The notes beneath the pieces are model-generated. The model was not told where the DNA came from, did no database searches, and worked only from the letters and a program-made list of their open reading frames with translations. Positions 1 through 7,648 of a stretch of 18,104 nucleotides of DNA are shown in pieces (position 1 is the first letter of the stretch; each line of letters opens with the position of its first letter). Source of the DNA: CAINVV01 sp037140615 (GTDB taxonomy: Bacteria > Bacteroidota > Bacteroidia > Bacteroidales > Prolixibacteraceae); assembly GCA_037140615.1 (NCBI GenBank), contig JBAXED010000082.1:1-18104 (forward strand). The letters run 5' to 3'. The position numbers were made by a program, and so were the translations under genes.

Positions 1-203
1 TCTCCGTTTCAATGATCTCCGCTTCAATCTTTCTTTCACCGGAATACTTGAAGGACGGCCACCCAGGGCCGCCCCTGCATACTCACTCTCAGTTCTCAAC
101 TCTCAACTCTCAACTCTCAGCTCCCCCCGTCTCCCAGTCTCCCCGCCGCACCCTCTCATCTTCCAATCTTCTCATCTTAGTTGATAACTTCTTCCCTCCA
201 CCA
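1..203. other. pyrimidine-rich non-coding region upstream of dnaX
   Basis: I see no credible gene here. The open frame that crosses it overlaps the dnaX start in another frame and has a low-complexity Ser/Pro/Leu-rich translation, so I reject it. The plus strand is strongly enriched in C and T. It holds an imperfect hairpin (53-60 with 67-74, eight pairs with one mismatch, six-base loop) and three tandem copies of TCTCAAC at 94-114 followed by a partial fourth copy. It looks like intergenic filler of the repeat-bearing kind. The end of any upstream gene lies outside the window. Confidence 0.6.
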
Positions 204-234
204 GTTGGCTGCAACCAATTTTCTCTTATTTTTG
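204..234 (+). promoter_or_regulatory. candidate Bacteroidetes-type promoter of dnaX
   Basis: A GTTG at 204-207 stands 19 bases upstream of TATTTTTG at 227-234. This fits the Bacteroidetes primary sigma factor pattern (-33 TTG / -7 TAnnTTTG) with its usual spacing. Transcription would begin near 240, leaving a leader of about 20 bases before the dnaX ATG at 259. No strong Shine-Dalgarno sequence is visible, which is normal for this phylum. This is a pattern match by eye. Confidence 0.5.
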
Positions 235-258
235 GGGATCGTTTAGTGAACAGATTTC

Positions 259-1383
259 ATGGAGCATTACATCGTATCAGCCCGCAAATATCGCCCGGAT
301 ACCTTCACAACTGTGGTGGGACAGCCTTCTATTACCTCTACTTTGAAGAATGCGATACGGAGCAATCACCTGGCCCATGCTTATTTGTTTTGCGGTCCGA
401 GAGGGGTAGGGAAGACCACTTCTGCCCGGATTTTTGCCAAAACGATTAACTGCCTGAATTTAACCACTGATACAGAACCTTGCAACCAGTGTGAATCATG
501 TATTTCATTTGGTGAGAACCGTTCATATAACATTCATGAATTGGATGCTGCCTCCAACAATTCGGTGGAGGACATTCGCTCGCTTGTTGAGAAAGTTAGA
601 ATACCGCCTCAAATCGGTAAGTACAGCGTCTATATTATTGATGAGGTTCATATGCTGTCATCACAAGCTTTCAACGCATTTTTGAAAACATTGGAAGAAC
701 CTCCGGCACATGCGATCTTTATCCTGGCAACGACCGAGAAGCAGAAAATTATTCCAACGATTCTTTCAAGGTGCCAGATTTACGATTTCAATCGGATCAG
801 CATTTCTGACATTGAGAAGCACTTGCTCGAAGTCGCGGGGAAAGAGAAAGTTACCATCGAAGCTGAGGCATTGAACGTAATCGCCCAAAAGGCAGATGGA
901 GCCATGCGCGATGCACTCTCCATTTTTGATCAGGTGGTCAGTTTCTGTGGAGAAAAGGTGACTTACCAGGATACCATTGCGAACTTGAATGTTCTTGATT
1001 ACGACTACTATTTCAGATTAACCGACGGATTCATCAAGGGAGATGTTTCAGGTAATTTGATGATTTTCAACGAAATATTGTCCAAAGGATTCAATGCACA
1101 TCATTTTATCATTGGCTTGTCTCAACATTTTCGTGACCTTCTTATCAGCCGGGATATTGTGACTCTACCTTTACTTGAGGTCGGGGGTGAGATCAAAGAA
1201 CGCTACAGGAAGCAGGCCTCGCAGAGCTCTGAAGATTTTTTGACTGCGGGCTTAATCCTGGCATCTGAATGTGATATCCAATATAAAAATTCCTCAAACC
1301 AACGTTTTTTGGTTGAATTGACACTCATCAGATGTGCTCAGCTCATTGAGCAATTAAAAAAAAAACAGTTGACGAAATCATAG
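259..1383 (+). CDS. dnaX: DNA polymerase III clamp-loader subunit, gamma-like product (zero frame)
   Basis: This is the ATPase of the clamp loader, which opens the sliding clamp and places it on primed DNA. In the 374-residue product I see the RuvB/AAA+ layout of DnaX: Walker A GPRGVGKT at residues 46-53, the zinc-binding cysteines C65, C75, C78 and C81, the Walker B region IIDEVH at 126-131, the sensor-1 region ILATT near 155-159, and the SRC arginine-finger motif at 170-172. The DnaX domain III oligomerisation region follows. The frame stops after domain III, with only five codons beyond a ten-A run, so it lacks the tau domains that bind polymerase and helicase. In E. coli the gamma form likewise holds domains I-III. 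The tau part continues in the -1 frame. The ATG start gives the canonical N-terminus (YxxxxRKYRPxTF). Confidence 0.95.
   Translation: MEHYIVSARKYRPDTFTTVVGQPSITSTLKNAIRSNHLAHAYLFCGPRGVGKTTSARIFAKTINCLNLTTDTEPCNQCESCISFGENRSYNIHELDAASNNSVEDIRSLVEKVRIPPQIGKYSVYIIDEVHMLSSQAFNAFLKTLEEPPAHAIFILATTEKQKIIPTILSRCQIYDFNRISISDIEKHLLEVAGKEKVTIEAEALNVIAQKADGAMRDALSIFDQVVSFCGEKVTYQDTIANLNVLDYDYYFRLTDGFIKGDVSGNLMIFNEILSKGFNAHHFIIGLSQHFRDLLISRDIVTLPLLEVGGEIKERYRKQASQSSEDFLTAGLILASECDIQYKNSSNQRFLVELTLIRCAQLIEQLKKKQLTKS
1356..1365 (+). promoter_or_regulatory. ten-A slippery run, candidate -1 frameshift or transcriptional slippage site in dnaX
   Basis: Ten consecutive A residues are read in the zero frame as the end of TTA followed by AAA AAA AAA, then CAG and, after four more codons, TAG. 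The phase allows tandem -1 slippage on A-AAA-AAA (for example 1359-1365), and RNA polymerase could also add one A. Either event joins the gamma frame to the tau frame. A weak stem may form just downstream: GTTGAC at 1368-1373 with GTC and AAC at 1387-1394, carrying a two-base bulge. I see no strong internal Shine-Dalgarno stimulator. DnaX slippage on A-rich runs is established in E. coli (ribosomal) and Thermus (transcriptional). A sequencing error in the homopolymer cannot be excluded. Confidence 0.6.
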
Positions 1384-2051
1384 TTTGTCTTAACCTGTTG
1401 CCTATTTTCGAGAAACTGGTCCCTGATGTTAAGACAGTAAAAGAGGTGACCATTCCTACCCAAGCTGTTGCAACTACTCCTGATGCAACTACTCCTGATG
1501 CAATTACTACTGATGTTAAAAATGCACCTGTCAGCCGCTTAACCGATAAGGAGCGCCGGAGCAGGTACATGCACACTGAAAATCTTTCTACTCCCTCGAT
1601 CTCAGGAATGCTTAGCGGTAAAAATTCGGCTGGGGTTACCGAATCAAAATCAAATGTTTTGAATCCGCTGCATGACCTGAAAGGACAAACTTTTGACATG
1701 GCACAGCTCCTTCATGCTTGGAAGGATTTTGCAGATTCCGTTGATGCGGCACAACTTAAATCAGCCCTTTCGGTTAGGGAACCTATTCTGGTTGAAGAAT
1801 CCAATATAATATATAGCCTTGATAATGAGGTTCAAAAGCAGCGCATTATTCTCGATCTAAAACCCAAATTGCTGGCTCATTTGCACGAAGCCTTGCACAA
1901 TGAAAAGATCGAGGTTGAATTTGTTGTGACGGAAAATAAGGATGAGATATTGAACAAGCCCTACACCAATCAGGAGAAGTTCAATGTTCTGGCAGCCAAG
2001 TATCCGGTACTGGGAATCATGAAGCAAAGATTTGGTTTGGATTTTGAATGA
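1365..2051 (+). CDS. dnaX: tau-specific C-terminal part of DnaX, -1 frame
   Basis: This frame is open from the ten-A run without interruption. Joined by a -1 shift at the run it gives a product of about 597 residues, which is the normal size of full-length Bacteroidetes DnaX/tau. It begins with a low-complexity linker rich in Thr, Pro, Ala and Asp, encoded partly by three 15-bp tandem repeats. A folded C-terminal domain follows, with a FDMAQLLHAWKDFAD segment and a tail ending YTNQEKFNVLAAKYPVL..FGLDFE, as in Bacteroidetes tau tails. The tau C-terminus is the part that contacts DnaB helicase and the polymerase alpha subunit. A TTG at 1398 could be mistaken for a start, but I see no reason for independent translation. 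If the A-run is an error, this is simply the second half of one gene. Confidence 0.85.
   Translation, partial: TVDEIIVCLNLLPIFEKLVPDVKTVKEVTIPTQAVATTPDATTPDAITTDVKNAPVSRLTDKERRSRYMHTENLSTPSISGMLSGKNSAGVTESKSNVLNPLHDLKGQTFDMAQLLHAWKDFADSVDAAQLKSALSVREPILVEESNIIYSLDNEVQKQRIILDLKPKLLAHLHEALHNEKIEVEFVVTENKDEILNKPYTNQEKFNVLAAKYPVLGIMKQRFGLDFE
1470..1514 (+). repeat. three 15-bp tandem repeats in the tau linker
   Basis: GCAACTACTCCTGAT occurs at 1470-1484 and 1485-1499. A diverged copy, GCAATTACTACTGAT, follows at 1500-1514. The units encode ATTPD, ATTPD and AITTD in the tau frame. The repeat keeps the reading frame, so its copy number would change linker length without breaking the protein. Confidence 0.85.
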
Positions 2052-2085
2052 GATATTCAGATTTGAGCTTTTTGAGAATGAATGG

Positions 2086-2116
2086 CTTGTTACTCAACCA
2101 TTATTTTGTACTTTTA
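2086..2116 (+). promoter_or_regulatory. possible promoter of the isocitrate dehydrogenase gene
   Basis: CTTG at 2086-2089 lies exactly 19 bases upstream of TACTTTTA at 2109-2116, which matches seven of eight positions of TAnnTTTG. The geometry is the same as that of the dnaX candidate. A start near 2122 would give a leader of roughly 38 bases. The rest of the 108-bp gap between dnaX and this gene shows no hairpin terminator that I can find. Confidence 0.35.
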
Positions 2117-2159
2117 CCACTCCAAAAAGATAGAAAAATAATTCAAAATTGAAGGATAA

Positions 2160-3386
2160 ATGAAAAAAATTAAAGTAGTAAACCCTGTCGTGGAGCTTGA
2201 TGGGGACGAGATGACCAGAATTATCTGGAAACTGATCAGGGAGCAATTGATTCTCCCGTTTTTGGATATTGACATTAAATATTATGATTTGGGTATCGAG
2301 TACCGTGATGAAACCAATGATCAGGTAACCATCGATGCGGCCAATGCCATAAAAAAATACAAAGTGGGTATTAAATGCGCCACTATCACTCCGGATGAAG
2401 CACGCGTGAAGGAATTTGGCCTCAAAAAGATGTGGAAATCACCCAATGGAACAATTCGTAACATTTTGGATGGAACTATATTCAGGGAGCCAATTGTCGT
2501 GGAGAATGTTCCCCGCCTGGTACCACAATGGACTGCCCCAATCATGATCGGTCGTCATGCTTTTGGAGATCAATACAGGGCAACTGATATTGTTGTTGAT
2601 CGTCCGGGCAAGCTGACCCTTTGCTTTAAGGCTGACGATGGTAGTGAGCAGGAAATACACGATGTCTATCATTTTGATGGTCCGGGTGTTGCACTTGCCA
2701 TGTACAATACAGAAGAGTCAATCCGCGGATTTGCACACAGTTGCTTCAAAATGGCCCTGACTAAAAAATGGCCGTTGTACCTGTCAACAAAGAATACCAT
2801 CTTGAAAAAATATGATGGTTTTTTCAAAGACATCTTTGAAGAGATCTTCCTGAAGGATTACAAAGCTGATTTCGATAAGGTCGGTATCACTTACGAACAC
2901 CGCCTTATTGATGACATGGTGGCATCCGCATTGAAATGGAATGGAAATTTCATTTGGGCTTGTAAAAATTATGACGGAGATGTTCAGTCAGATACAGTCG
3001 CGCAGGGTTTTGGCTCACTCGGATTAATGACCTCCGTATTGCTAACGCCTGATGGTGGAACAATGGAATCGGAAGCAGCCCATGGAACAGTAACCCGTCA
3101 CTACCGTGAATACCAGAAAGGGCGGCCAACTTCCACCAATCCAATTGCTTCCATCTTTGCATGGACCCGCGGACTGGATTTCCGTGGAAAACTGGACGGA
3201 AATCAACCACTAAGAGATTTTGCTGCGCTTCTCGAAAAAGTATGCATCGATACAGTTGAGTCAGGCAAGATGACAAAAGACCTTGCGCTCTCTATCTATG
3301 GCGATAAACTGACAAGCGACAATTATCTCACTACCGAGAAATTTATGGACGCTTTGGCTGAAGAGTTGAACGCTCGCATGAAGTGA
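2160..3386 (+). CDS. icd: NADP-dependent isocitrate dehydrogenase, eukaryote-like homodimer type
   Basis: The enzyme oxidatively decarboxylates isocitrate to 2-oxoglutarate in the cytoplasmic TCA cycle, making NADPH. The 408-residue product aligns along its whole length with the animal IDH1/IDH2 type rather than the E. coli Icd type. Residues equivalent to the human active site are visible: the SPNGTIRN isocitrate loop (94-101, with R100), R109, R132 in IGRHAFGDQY, Y139, K211, and the metal aspartates D251, D274 and D278. The cofactor region AAHGTVTRHYR (306-316) and the STNPIASIFAWTRGL block (325-339) are intact. The ATG start gives the standard N-terminus (VVELDGDEMTR). This IDH type is common in Bacteroidota, so it is not by itself a sign of transfer. 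Confidence 0.95.
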   Translation: MKKIKVVNPVVELDGDEMTRIIWKLIREQLILPFLDIDIKYYDLGIEYRDETNDQVTIDAANAIKKYKVGIKCATITPDEARVKEFGLKKMWKSPNGTIRNILDGTIFREPIVVENVPRLVPQWTAPIMIGRHAFGDQYRATDIVVDRPGKLTLCFKADDGSEQEIHDVYHFDGPGVALAMYNTEESIRGFAHSCFKMALTKKWPLYLSTKNTILKKYDGFFKDIFEEIFLKDYKADFDKVGITYEHRLIDDMVASALKWNGNFIWACKNYDGDVQSDTVAQGFGSLGLMTSVLLTPDGGTMESEAAHGTVTRHYREYQKGRPTSTNPIASIFAWTRGLDFRGKLDGNQPLRDFAALLEKVCIDTVESGKMTKDLALSIYGDKLTSDNYLTTEKFMDALAEELNARMK

Positions 3387-3466
3387 CTAAAGTGAACTAA
3401 AGTGAGCTAAAGTGACTAAAGTGAACTAAAGTGACTAAAGTGACTAAAGTGACTAAAGTAAGTAAG
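3384..3466 (+). repeat. tandem array of 9-10 bp TGA(A/G)CTAAAG units starting at the icd stop codon
   Basis: Eight consecutive units run from 3384 to 3458. Five are TGACTAAAG (9 bp) and three are 10-bp variants (TGAACTAAAG twice, TGAGCTAAAG once). A degenerate TAAGTAAG closes the array. The first TGA is the stop codon of the isocitrate dehydrogenase gene. The array fills most of the gap to the ferritin gene. Two units in the reverse orientation reappear at 13714-13731. Confidence 0.9.
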
Positions 3467-3488
3467 AATTCATTAAATACGTTAAGTT

Positions 3489-4004
3489 ATGATAAAGAAA
3501 GATATAGAAGTTGCATTAAATCAGCAGATTAATGCTGAATTTCATTCTGCATACCTTTATTTGTCCATGTCATCCTACCTCCAGTCAATTGGAATGGCAG
3601 GGTGTGCAAACTGGATGAAGGTGCAGTACCAGGAAGAGTTGGCACATGCAACCCATTTTTTTGAATATGTATTGGAAAGAGGAGGGCGAGTAAAATTGTC
3701 ACCCATTGGCGAAGTTGCAGTGGATTTCCAAAATGTACTTCATGTCTTCGAAGAAACTCTTGCACATGAGGTTATTGTCTCAGGATTGATCAACAATTTG
3801 ATGGATGTTGCCATCAAAGAGAGTGATCATGCCACCAAGAGCTTCCTGCAATGGTTTGTAGACGAGCAGGTTGAGGAAGAAGCAAATGTGGAGCAAATTC
3901 TCCAAAACTTAAGACTCATCAACGGAGAGGGACAAGGATTGCTCATGTTGGACCGCGAAATGCAGGCACGTGTATTTATAAATCCATTTCCAGCAAAGGC
4001 ATAA
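3489..4004 (+). CDS. ftnA: ferritin, FtnA-type iron-storage protein
   Basis: This is a non-haem bacterial ferritin that oxidises Fe(II) and stores it as a mineral inside a 24-subunit cage. The 171-residue length is typical. Every ferroxidase ligand of E. coli FtnA can be found at the same number: E17, E49, E50, H53, E94, E126, Q127 and E130, giving complete A, B and C iron sites. The four-helix core (about 5-145) is followed by the usual short C-terminal helix. No methionine haem ligand of the bacterioferritin kind is apparent at the expected site. The gene appears to stand alone between the tandem array upstream and a hairpin downstream. I could not identify a Fur box or a clear promoter, because the upstream gap is largely repeat. 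Confidence 0.95.
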   Translation: MIKKDIEVALNQQINAEFHSAYLYLSMSSYLQSIGMAGCANWMKVQYQEELAHATHFFEYVLERGGRVKLSPIGEVAVDFQNVLHVFEETLAHEVIVSGLINNLMDVAIKESDHATKSFLQWFVDEQVEEEANVEQILQNLRLINGEGQGLLMLDREMQARVFINPFPAKA

Positions 4005-4013
4005 GAGTATCAA

Positions 4014-4030
4014 ATTCCTTTGAAAGGAAT
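4014..4030. repeat. 17-bp palindrome after the ferritin gene
   Basis: ATTCCTTT at 4014-4021 and AAAGGAAT at 4023-4030 are perfect reverse complements around one central base. The element lies ten bases after the ferritin stop codon and just before the larger hairpin. It could be part of the 3' end structure or a protein-binding dyad. Confidence 0.6.
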
Positions 4031-4036
4031 AACAAG

Positions 4037-4073
4037 GAATCCACAAATATTTTGGTATAATATTTGTGGATTC
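4037..4073 (+). terminator. hairpin terminator-like structure after ferritin
   Basis: GAATCCACAAATATT (4037-4051) pairs perfectly with AATATTTGTGGATTC (4059-4073) over 15 bp, with a seven-base loop. It lies 33 bases past the ferritin stop codon. There is no long U tract, only ACTTTGT, so it may act as a transcript-stabilising 3' hairpin as much as a terminator. Confidence 0.65.
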
Positions 4074-4151
4074 ACTTTGTAGGAACATACTGACAAGCTA
4101 TTTGACCCGTCAGGTTTTTGGATCTTGATGGGTTTTAATGATTGTATATAT

Positions 4152-4182
4152 TTCGTTCGTAGCAACATTTCAACTACCTTTG
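4152..4182 (+). promoter_or_regulatory. candidate promoter of secA
   Basis: TACCTTTG at 4175-4182 is an exact match to the Bacteroidetes -7 pattern TAnnTTTG. Nineteen bases upstream stands TTCG (4152-4155), a weak match to the -33 TTTG. The expected start near 4189 leaves a leader of about 40 bases before the secA ATG. Confidence 0.4.
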
Positions 4183-4230
4183 TGAGTACGTTGAAAACAA
4201 ATCAATATAGAAACACATCATACCATTGAT

Positions 4231-7200
4231 ATGTCAATTTTTGGAAATTTATTAAAAGGTCTTCTTGGCAACAAATCAGACAGGGATATTAAGGAAGTTA
4301 TGCCTGTGATTTCGTTGATAAAGGAAGAATACAACAGAATAACAGGTTTTAGCAATGACGAATTGCGTTCTGAATCGCTTAGATTAAAACAGCTGGTGGC
4401 TGATTTCATAAAAGCTGAAGAGGATGAGATTGCTACGCTAAAGGAGCGGGCTGAGAGTGGTGAGATTCCAATCGAAGAAGGCGAAAAGCTCTATGATCGT
4501 GTCGACAAGCTTGAAGAGATTATCACAAAAAAAATTGAAGAGGTACTCAAGACCATTCTTCCAACTGCTTTTGCGATCGTCAAAGATACGGCTCGCCGCT
4601 TTTTCGAAAATAGCGAAATTGTTGTCTCCGTATCAGATTTTGACCGTGAACTCGCTGCGACCAAAGATTTTGTCACCATTGATGGTGAAAAAGCTATTTT
4701 CAAAAATAGTTGGGTTGCCGGAGGTACTTTACAGACCTGGAACATGGTTCATTATGACGTGCAGCTCATTGGTGGATATGTTTTGCATACAGGAAAGATC
4801 TCTGAAATGGCAACCGGTGAGGGAAAAACACTTGTTGCCACGCTACCGGTCTTTCTGAATGCCCTTGCGGGACGCGGTGTTCATATAGTGACTGTTAACG
4901 ATTATCTTGCCAAACGTGACTCTGAATGGATGGGACCGATTTATCAGTTTCATGGTATCTCGGTAGATTGTATCGACAAGCATCAACCCAATTCAGTAGA
5001 GCGCAGAAAAGCTTACAATGCCGATATTACATTCGGGACTAACAACGAATTTGGATTTGATTATTTGCGTGACAACATGGCAACAGAACCTGCTGATTTG
5101 GTTCAGCGGAAGCACCATTATGCCATTGTGGATGAGGTCGACTCTGTATTGATCGATGACGCCCGTACCCCTCTGATAATATCCGGTCCGGTGCCAAAAG
5201 GCGAAAACCAGCTTTTTGATGTTCTAAAATCTCCGATTGAGCAGCTTGTTAAAACCCAGAGGGATCTGGTAAATCAACTTCTGGTAGAGGCCAAGAAAAA
5301 AATCAATTCCAGCAACAAGGATGAGGTGGAAGAAGGTGCCATGGCTTTGCTACGTGCTTACAAAGGATTGCCTAAATACAAGCCGTTGATCCGTTTCATG
5401 AGTGAGGAAGGCAACAAGTCTAAAATGCTGAAGACTGAGAACTACTACATGCAGGACAACAGCAAGAACATGCACATTGTCACTGATGAACTCTTTTTTA
5501 TCATTGAGGAGAAGCAGAATTCGGTCGAGCTGACCGACAAAGGCATTGATATTCTTTCCCATAACAATTCGGATTCAGGATTTTTTATTCTGCCTGATGT
5601 AGGAGCGAAAATAGCTGATATACAAAATGATGTAGCCATCTCGGACGAAGAAAAGGTCGAAAAAAAGGATCTTTTGATGCAGGATTATGCGATCAAATCT
5701 GAAAGAGTCCATACCGTCAATCAGTTGCTGAAAGCATATACGATGTTCGAAAAGGACATTGAATATGTGGTGATTGAGAATAAGGTGAAAATCGTGGATG
5801 AGCAGACCGGTCGTATCATGGAGGGCAGACGTTACTCTGATGGATTGCACCAGGCCATCGAAGCCAAGGAGCGTGTTGTTATAGAGGCTGCTACCCAGAC
5901 CTTTGCCACCATTACACTTCAGAACTATTTCAGGATGTACCATAAATTGGCCGGGATGACCGGTACTGCCGAAACAGAAGCCGGTGAGTTGTGGGATATC
6001 TATAAATTGGAGGTAGTTGTTGTTCCAACCAATCAGCCAATTTCCAGAAAAGATTATGAAGATTTGGTTTACAAATCCAAGAATGAAAAATACAAGGCGA
6101 TTATTGATGAGATCGTCAGGCTTAACAAAATTGGCCGTCCTATGCTGGTAGGTACCACCTCTGTTGAAATTTCAGAATTACTTAGCAGGATGCTGCAGAT
6201 GCGTGGGATCAAACACCAGGTTTTGAATGCCAAACTGCACCAGCGCGAAGCTGATATTGTTGCAGAAGCAGGAAAACTTGGGACTGTCACCATTGCTACC
6301 AACATGGCTGGTCGTGGTACAGACATCAAATTAACACCTGAGACACGTGCTTTGGGTGGTTTGGCTATTATTGGAACAGAAAGGCATGACTCCCGGCGTG
6401 TTGACCGCCAGTTGCGTGGTCGTGCCGGTCGTCAGGGAGATCCGGGTACTTCACAATTCTTCGTTTCTCTCGAAGATGACCTGATGCGTCTGTTTTCATC
6501 CGACAGGATCGTTGGAATCATGGACCGCCTTGGATTGAAGGAAGGCGAGGTCATTCAGCATTCGATGATCTCAAAATCGATCGAAAGGGCACAGAAAAAA
6601 GTAGAAGAGAACAACTTTGGAATCCGGAAGCGCTTGCTTGAATATGATGACGTGATGAACTCACAGCGTGAGGTCATTTACAAGAAAAGGCGTCATGCCT
6701 TGTTCGGAGAACGTATCGAGGTGGATATCCTTAACATGATATTCGACATGGGTGAAATGCTGAGCCAGGAACATCAGCCGAATGGCCACGAAGGTTTTGA
6801 AGATTTCCGTCTCGAACTGATTAAGGCACTATCGCTGGATTCTCCAGTTGAAGAAGATGAGTTTACCAAGATGAATGTGGATCAGCTTACAGACAAGGTC
6901 TACCATGCTTCCATAGAGAATTTTACACGTAAATCACAGGCAATTTCGAGACAGGCATGGCCTGTAGTGAAAAATGTTTACGAGACTAAGTCGCATATTT
7001 ACAATAATATAGTTGTTCCGATTACGGATGGACACCGTCTTTTTAACATCGTTACCAATCTGGAGAAGGCCTATAAAACACAAGGTGTAGACCTGGTTAA
7101 ATCATACGAAAAGCAGGTGATTCTTGCCACTATCGATGAACATTGGAAAGAGAACCTGAGGGAGTTGGATGAGTTGAGAACTTCCGTTCAGAATGCTTCA

Positions 7201-7539
7201 TACGAACAAAAAGATCCGCTTCTGATTTACAAGCTCGAGTCTTTCAATTTGTTTAAGGCAATGATGGAGCAAGTTAACAGGGGTGTAGTTTCTACATTGA
7301 TGAAAGGTCAGATTCCTATCAGTGATGCAGATGAGGTGAAGGAAGCTCCTGTTGCCAGACGTTCTCAAGATCGTTCGCAATACCGCGAAGAGAAGCGGGA
7401 CTCTACTGGTCATGCAGGCGAGGAAAAGGAAGAACAAAAAGCTCCCCAACCTGTCAGGCATGCCCCAAAAGTTGGCCGTAATGAGCCTTGTCCTTGCGGA
7501 AGTGGAAAGAAATTCAAAAATTGTCACGGACACGAGTGA
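4231..7539 (+). CDS. secA: preprotein translocase motor ATPase SecA
   Basis: SecA drives preproteins through the SecYEG channel by ATP hydrolysis. The 1102-residue product shows Walker A ATGEGKT at 194-200, DEVDSVLIDDARTPLI beginning at 301 (motif II and following), GTTSVEISELLSR in the second nucleotide-binding fold, GRGTDI at 694-699, and the motif VI block RGRAGRQGDPG at 729-739. The helical scaffold segment ATIDEHWKENLRELDELR follows near 970. A charged linker leads to the C-terminal zinc domain C1087-x-C1089-x8-C1098-H1099. The protein is about 200 residues longer than E. coli SecA. Much of the extra length sits after the DEVD block (about 320-430), as in other Bacteroidetes. The start at 4231 gives the standard amphipathic N-terminus. 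Confidence 0.97.
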   Translation: MSIFGNLLKGLLGNKSDRDIKEVMPVISLIKEEYNRITGFSNDELRSESLRLKQLVADFIKAEEDEIATLKERAESGEIPIEEGEKLYDRVDKLEEIITKKIEEVLKTILPTAFAIVKDTARRFFENSEIVVSVSDFDRELAATKDFVTIDGEKAIFKNSWVAGGTLQTWNMVHYDVQLIGGYVLHTGKISEMATGEGKTLVATLPVFLNALAGRGVHIVTVNDYLAKRDSEWMGPIYQFHGISVDCIDKHQPNSVERRKAYNADITFGTNNEFGFDYLRDNMATEPADLVQRKHHYAIVDEVDSVLIDDARTPLIISGPVPKGENQLFDVLKSPIEQLVKTQRDLVNQLLVEAKKKINSSNKDEVEEGAMALLRAYKGLPKYKPLIRFMSEEGNKSKMLKTENYYMQDNSKNMHIVTDELFFIIEEKQNSVELTDKGIDILSHNNSDSGFFILPDVGAKIADIQNDVAISDEEKVEKKDLLMQDYAIKSERVHTVNQLLKAYTMFEKDIEYVVIENKVKIVDEQTGRIMEGRRYSDGLHQAIEAKERVVIEAATQTFATITLQNYFRMYHKLAGMTGTAETEAGELWDIYKLEVVVVPTNQPISRKDYEDLVYKSKNEKYKAIIDEIVRLNKIGRPMLVGTTSVEISELLSRMLQMRGIKHQVLNAKLHQREADIVAEAGKLGTVTIATNMAGRGTDIKLTPETRALGGLAIIGTERHDSRRVDRQLRGRAGRQGDPGTSQFFVSLEDDLMRLFSSDRIVGIMDRLGLKEGEVIQHSMISKSIERAQKKVEENNFGIRKRLLEYDDVMNSQREVIYKKRRHALFGERIEVDILNMIFDMGEMLSQEHQPNGHEGFEDFRLELIKALSLDSPVEEDEFTKMNVDQLTDKVYHASIENFTRKSQAISRQAWPVVKNVYETKSHIYNNIVVPITDGHRLFNIVTNLEKAYKTQGVDLVKSYEKQVILATIDEHWKENLRELDELRTSVQNASYEQKDPLLIYKLESFNLFKAMMEQVNRGVVSTLMKGQIPISDADEVKEAPVARRSQDRSQYREEKRDSTGHAGEEKEEQKAPQPVRHAPKVGRNEPCPCGSGKKFKNCHGHE

Positions 7540-7615
7540 AAAAGAGAGATAAGATATAAGACATGAGACATGAGTTAAATCTCATGTCTCATGTCTTATA
7601 TCTTATCTCTCTTTT
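7540..7615 (+). terminator. perfect 35-bp inverted repeat immediately after secA
   Basis: The left arm (7540-7574) and right arm (7581-7615) are perfect reverse complements with a six-base loop, TTAAAT. The structure begins one base after the secA stop codon and fills most of the gap to lgt. Each arm contains a direct repeat of ACATGAG. Its length and perfection exceed an ordinary intrinsic terminator, but the right arm ends in TTTT, and a terminator or mRNA-end role is the simplest reading. Confidence 0.8.
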
Positions 7616-7648
7616 GAAGATGTACTAATTTGAAAAACTCTACAAATA

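Noticed and set aside
12..449. 145-codon open frame overlapping the dnaX start
   Set aside because: It runs through the pyrimidine-rich non-coding leader, has a low-complexity translation, and overlaps about 190 bases of well-supported dnaX in another frame.
1398..2051. Separate gene starting at TTG 1398
   Set aside because: The frame is open upstream to the ten-A run and the product is the tau tail of DnaX. A separate protein has no support.
2160..3386. Recent gene transfer of isocitrate dehydrogenase from a eukaryote
   Set aside because: This IDH type is widespread in Bacteroidota, and I see no compositional difference from neighbouring genes.
3384..3466. CRISPR array
   Set aside because: Units are 9-10 bp and directly adjacent with no spacers, and no cas genes are present.
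4105..4118. CCCGTCAGGTTTT resembling the arm of the 17342-17374 repeat
   Set aside because: It has two mismatches to the arm and no partner arm nearby. The similarity is too weak to call a second copy.
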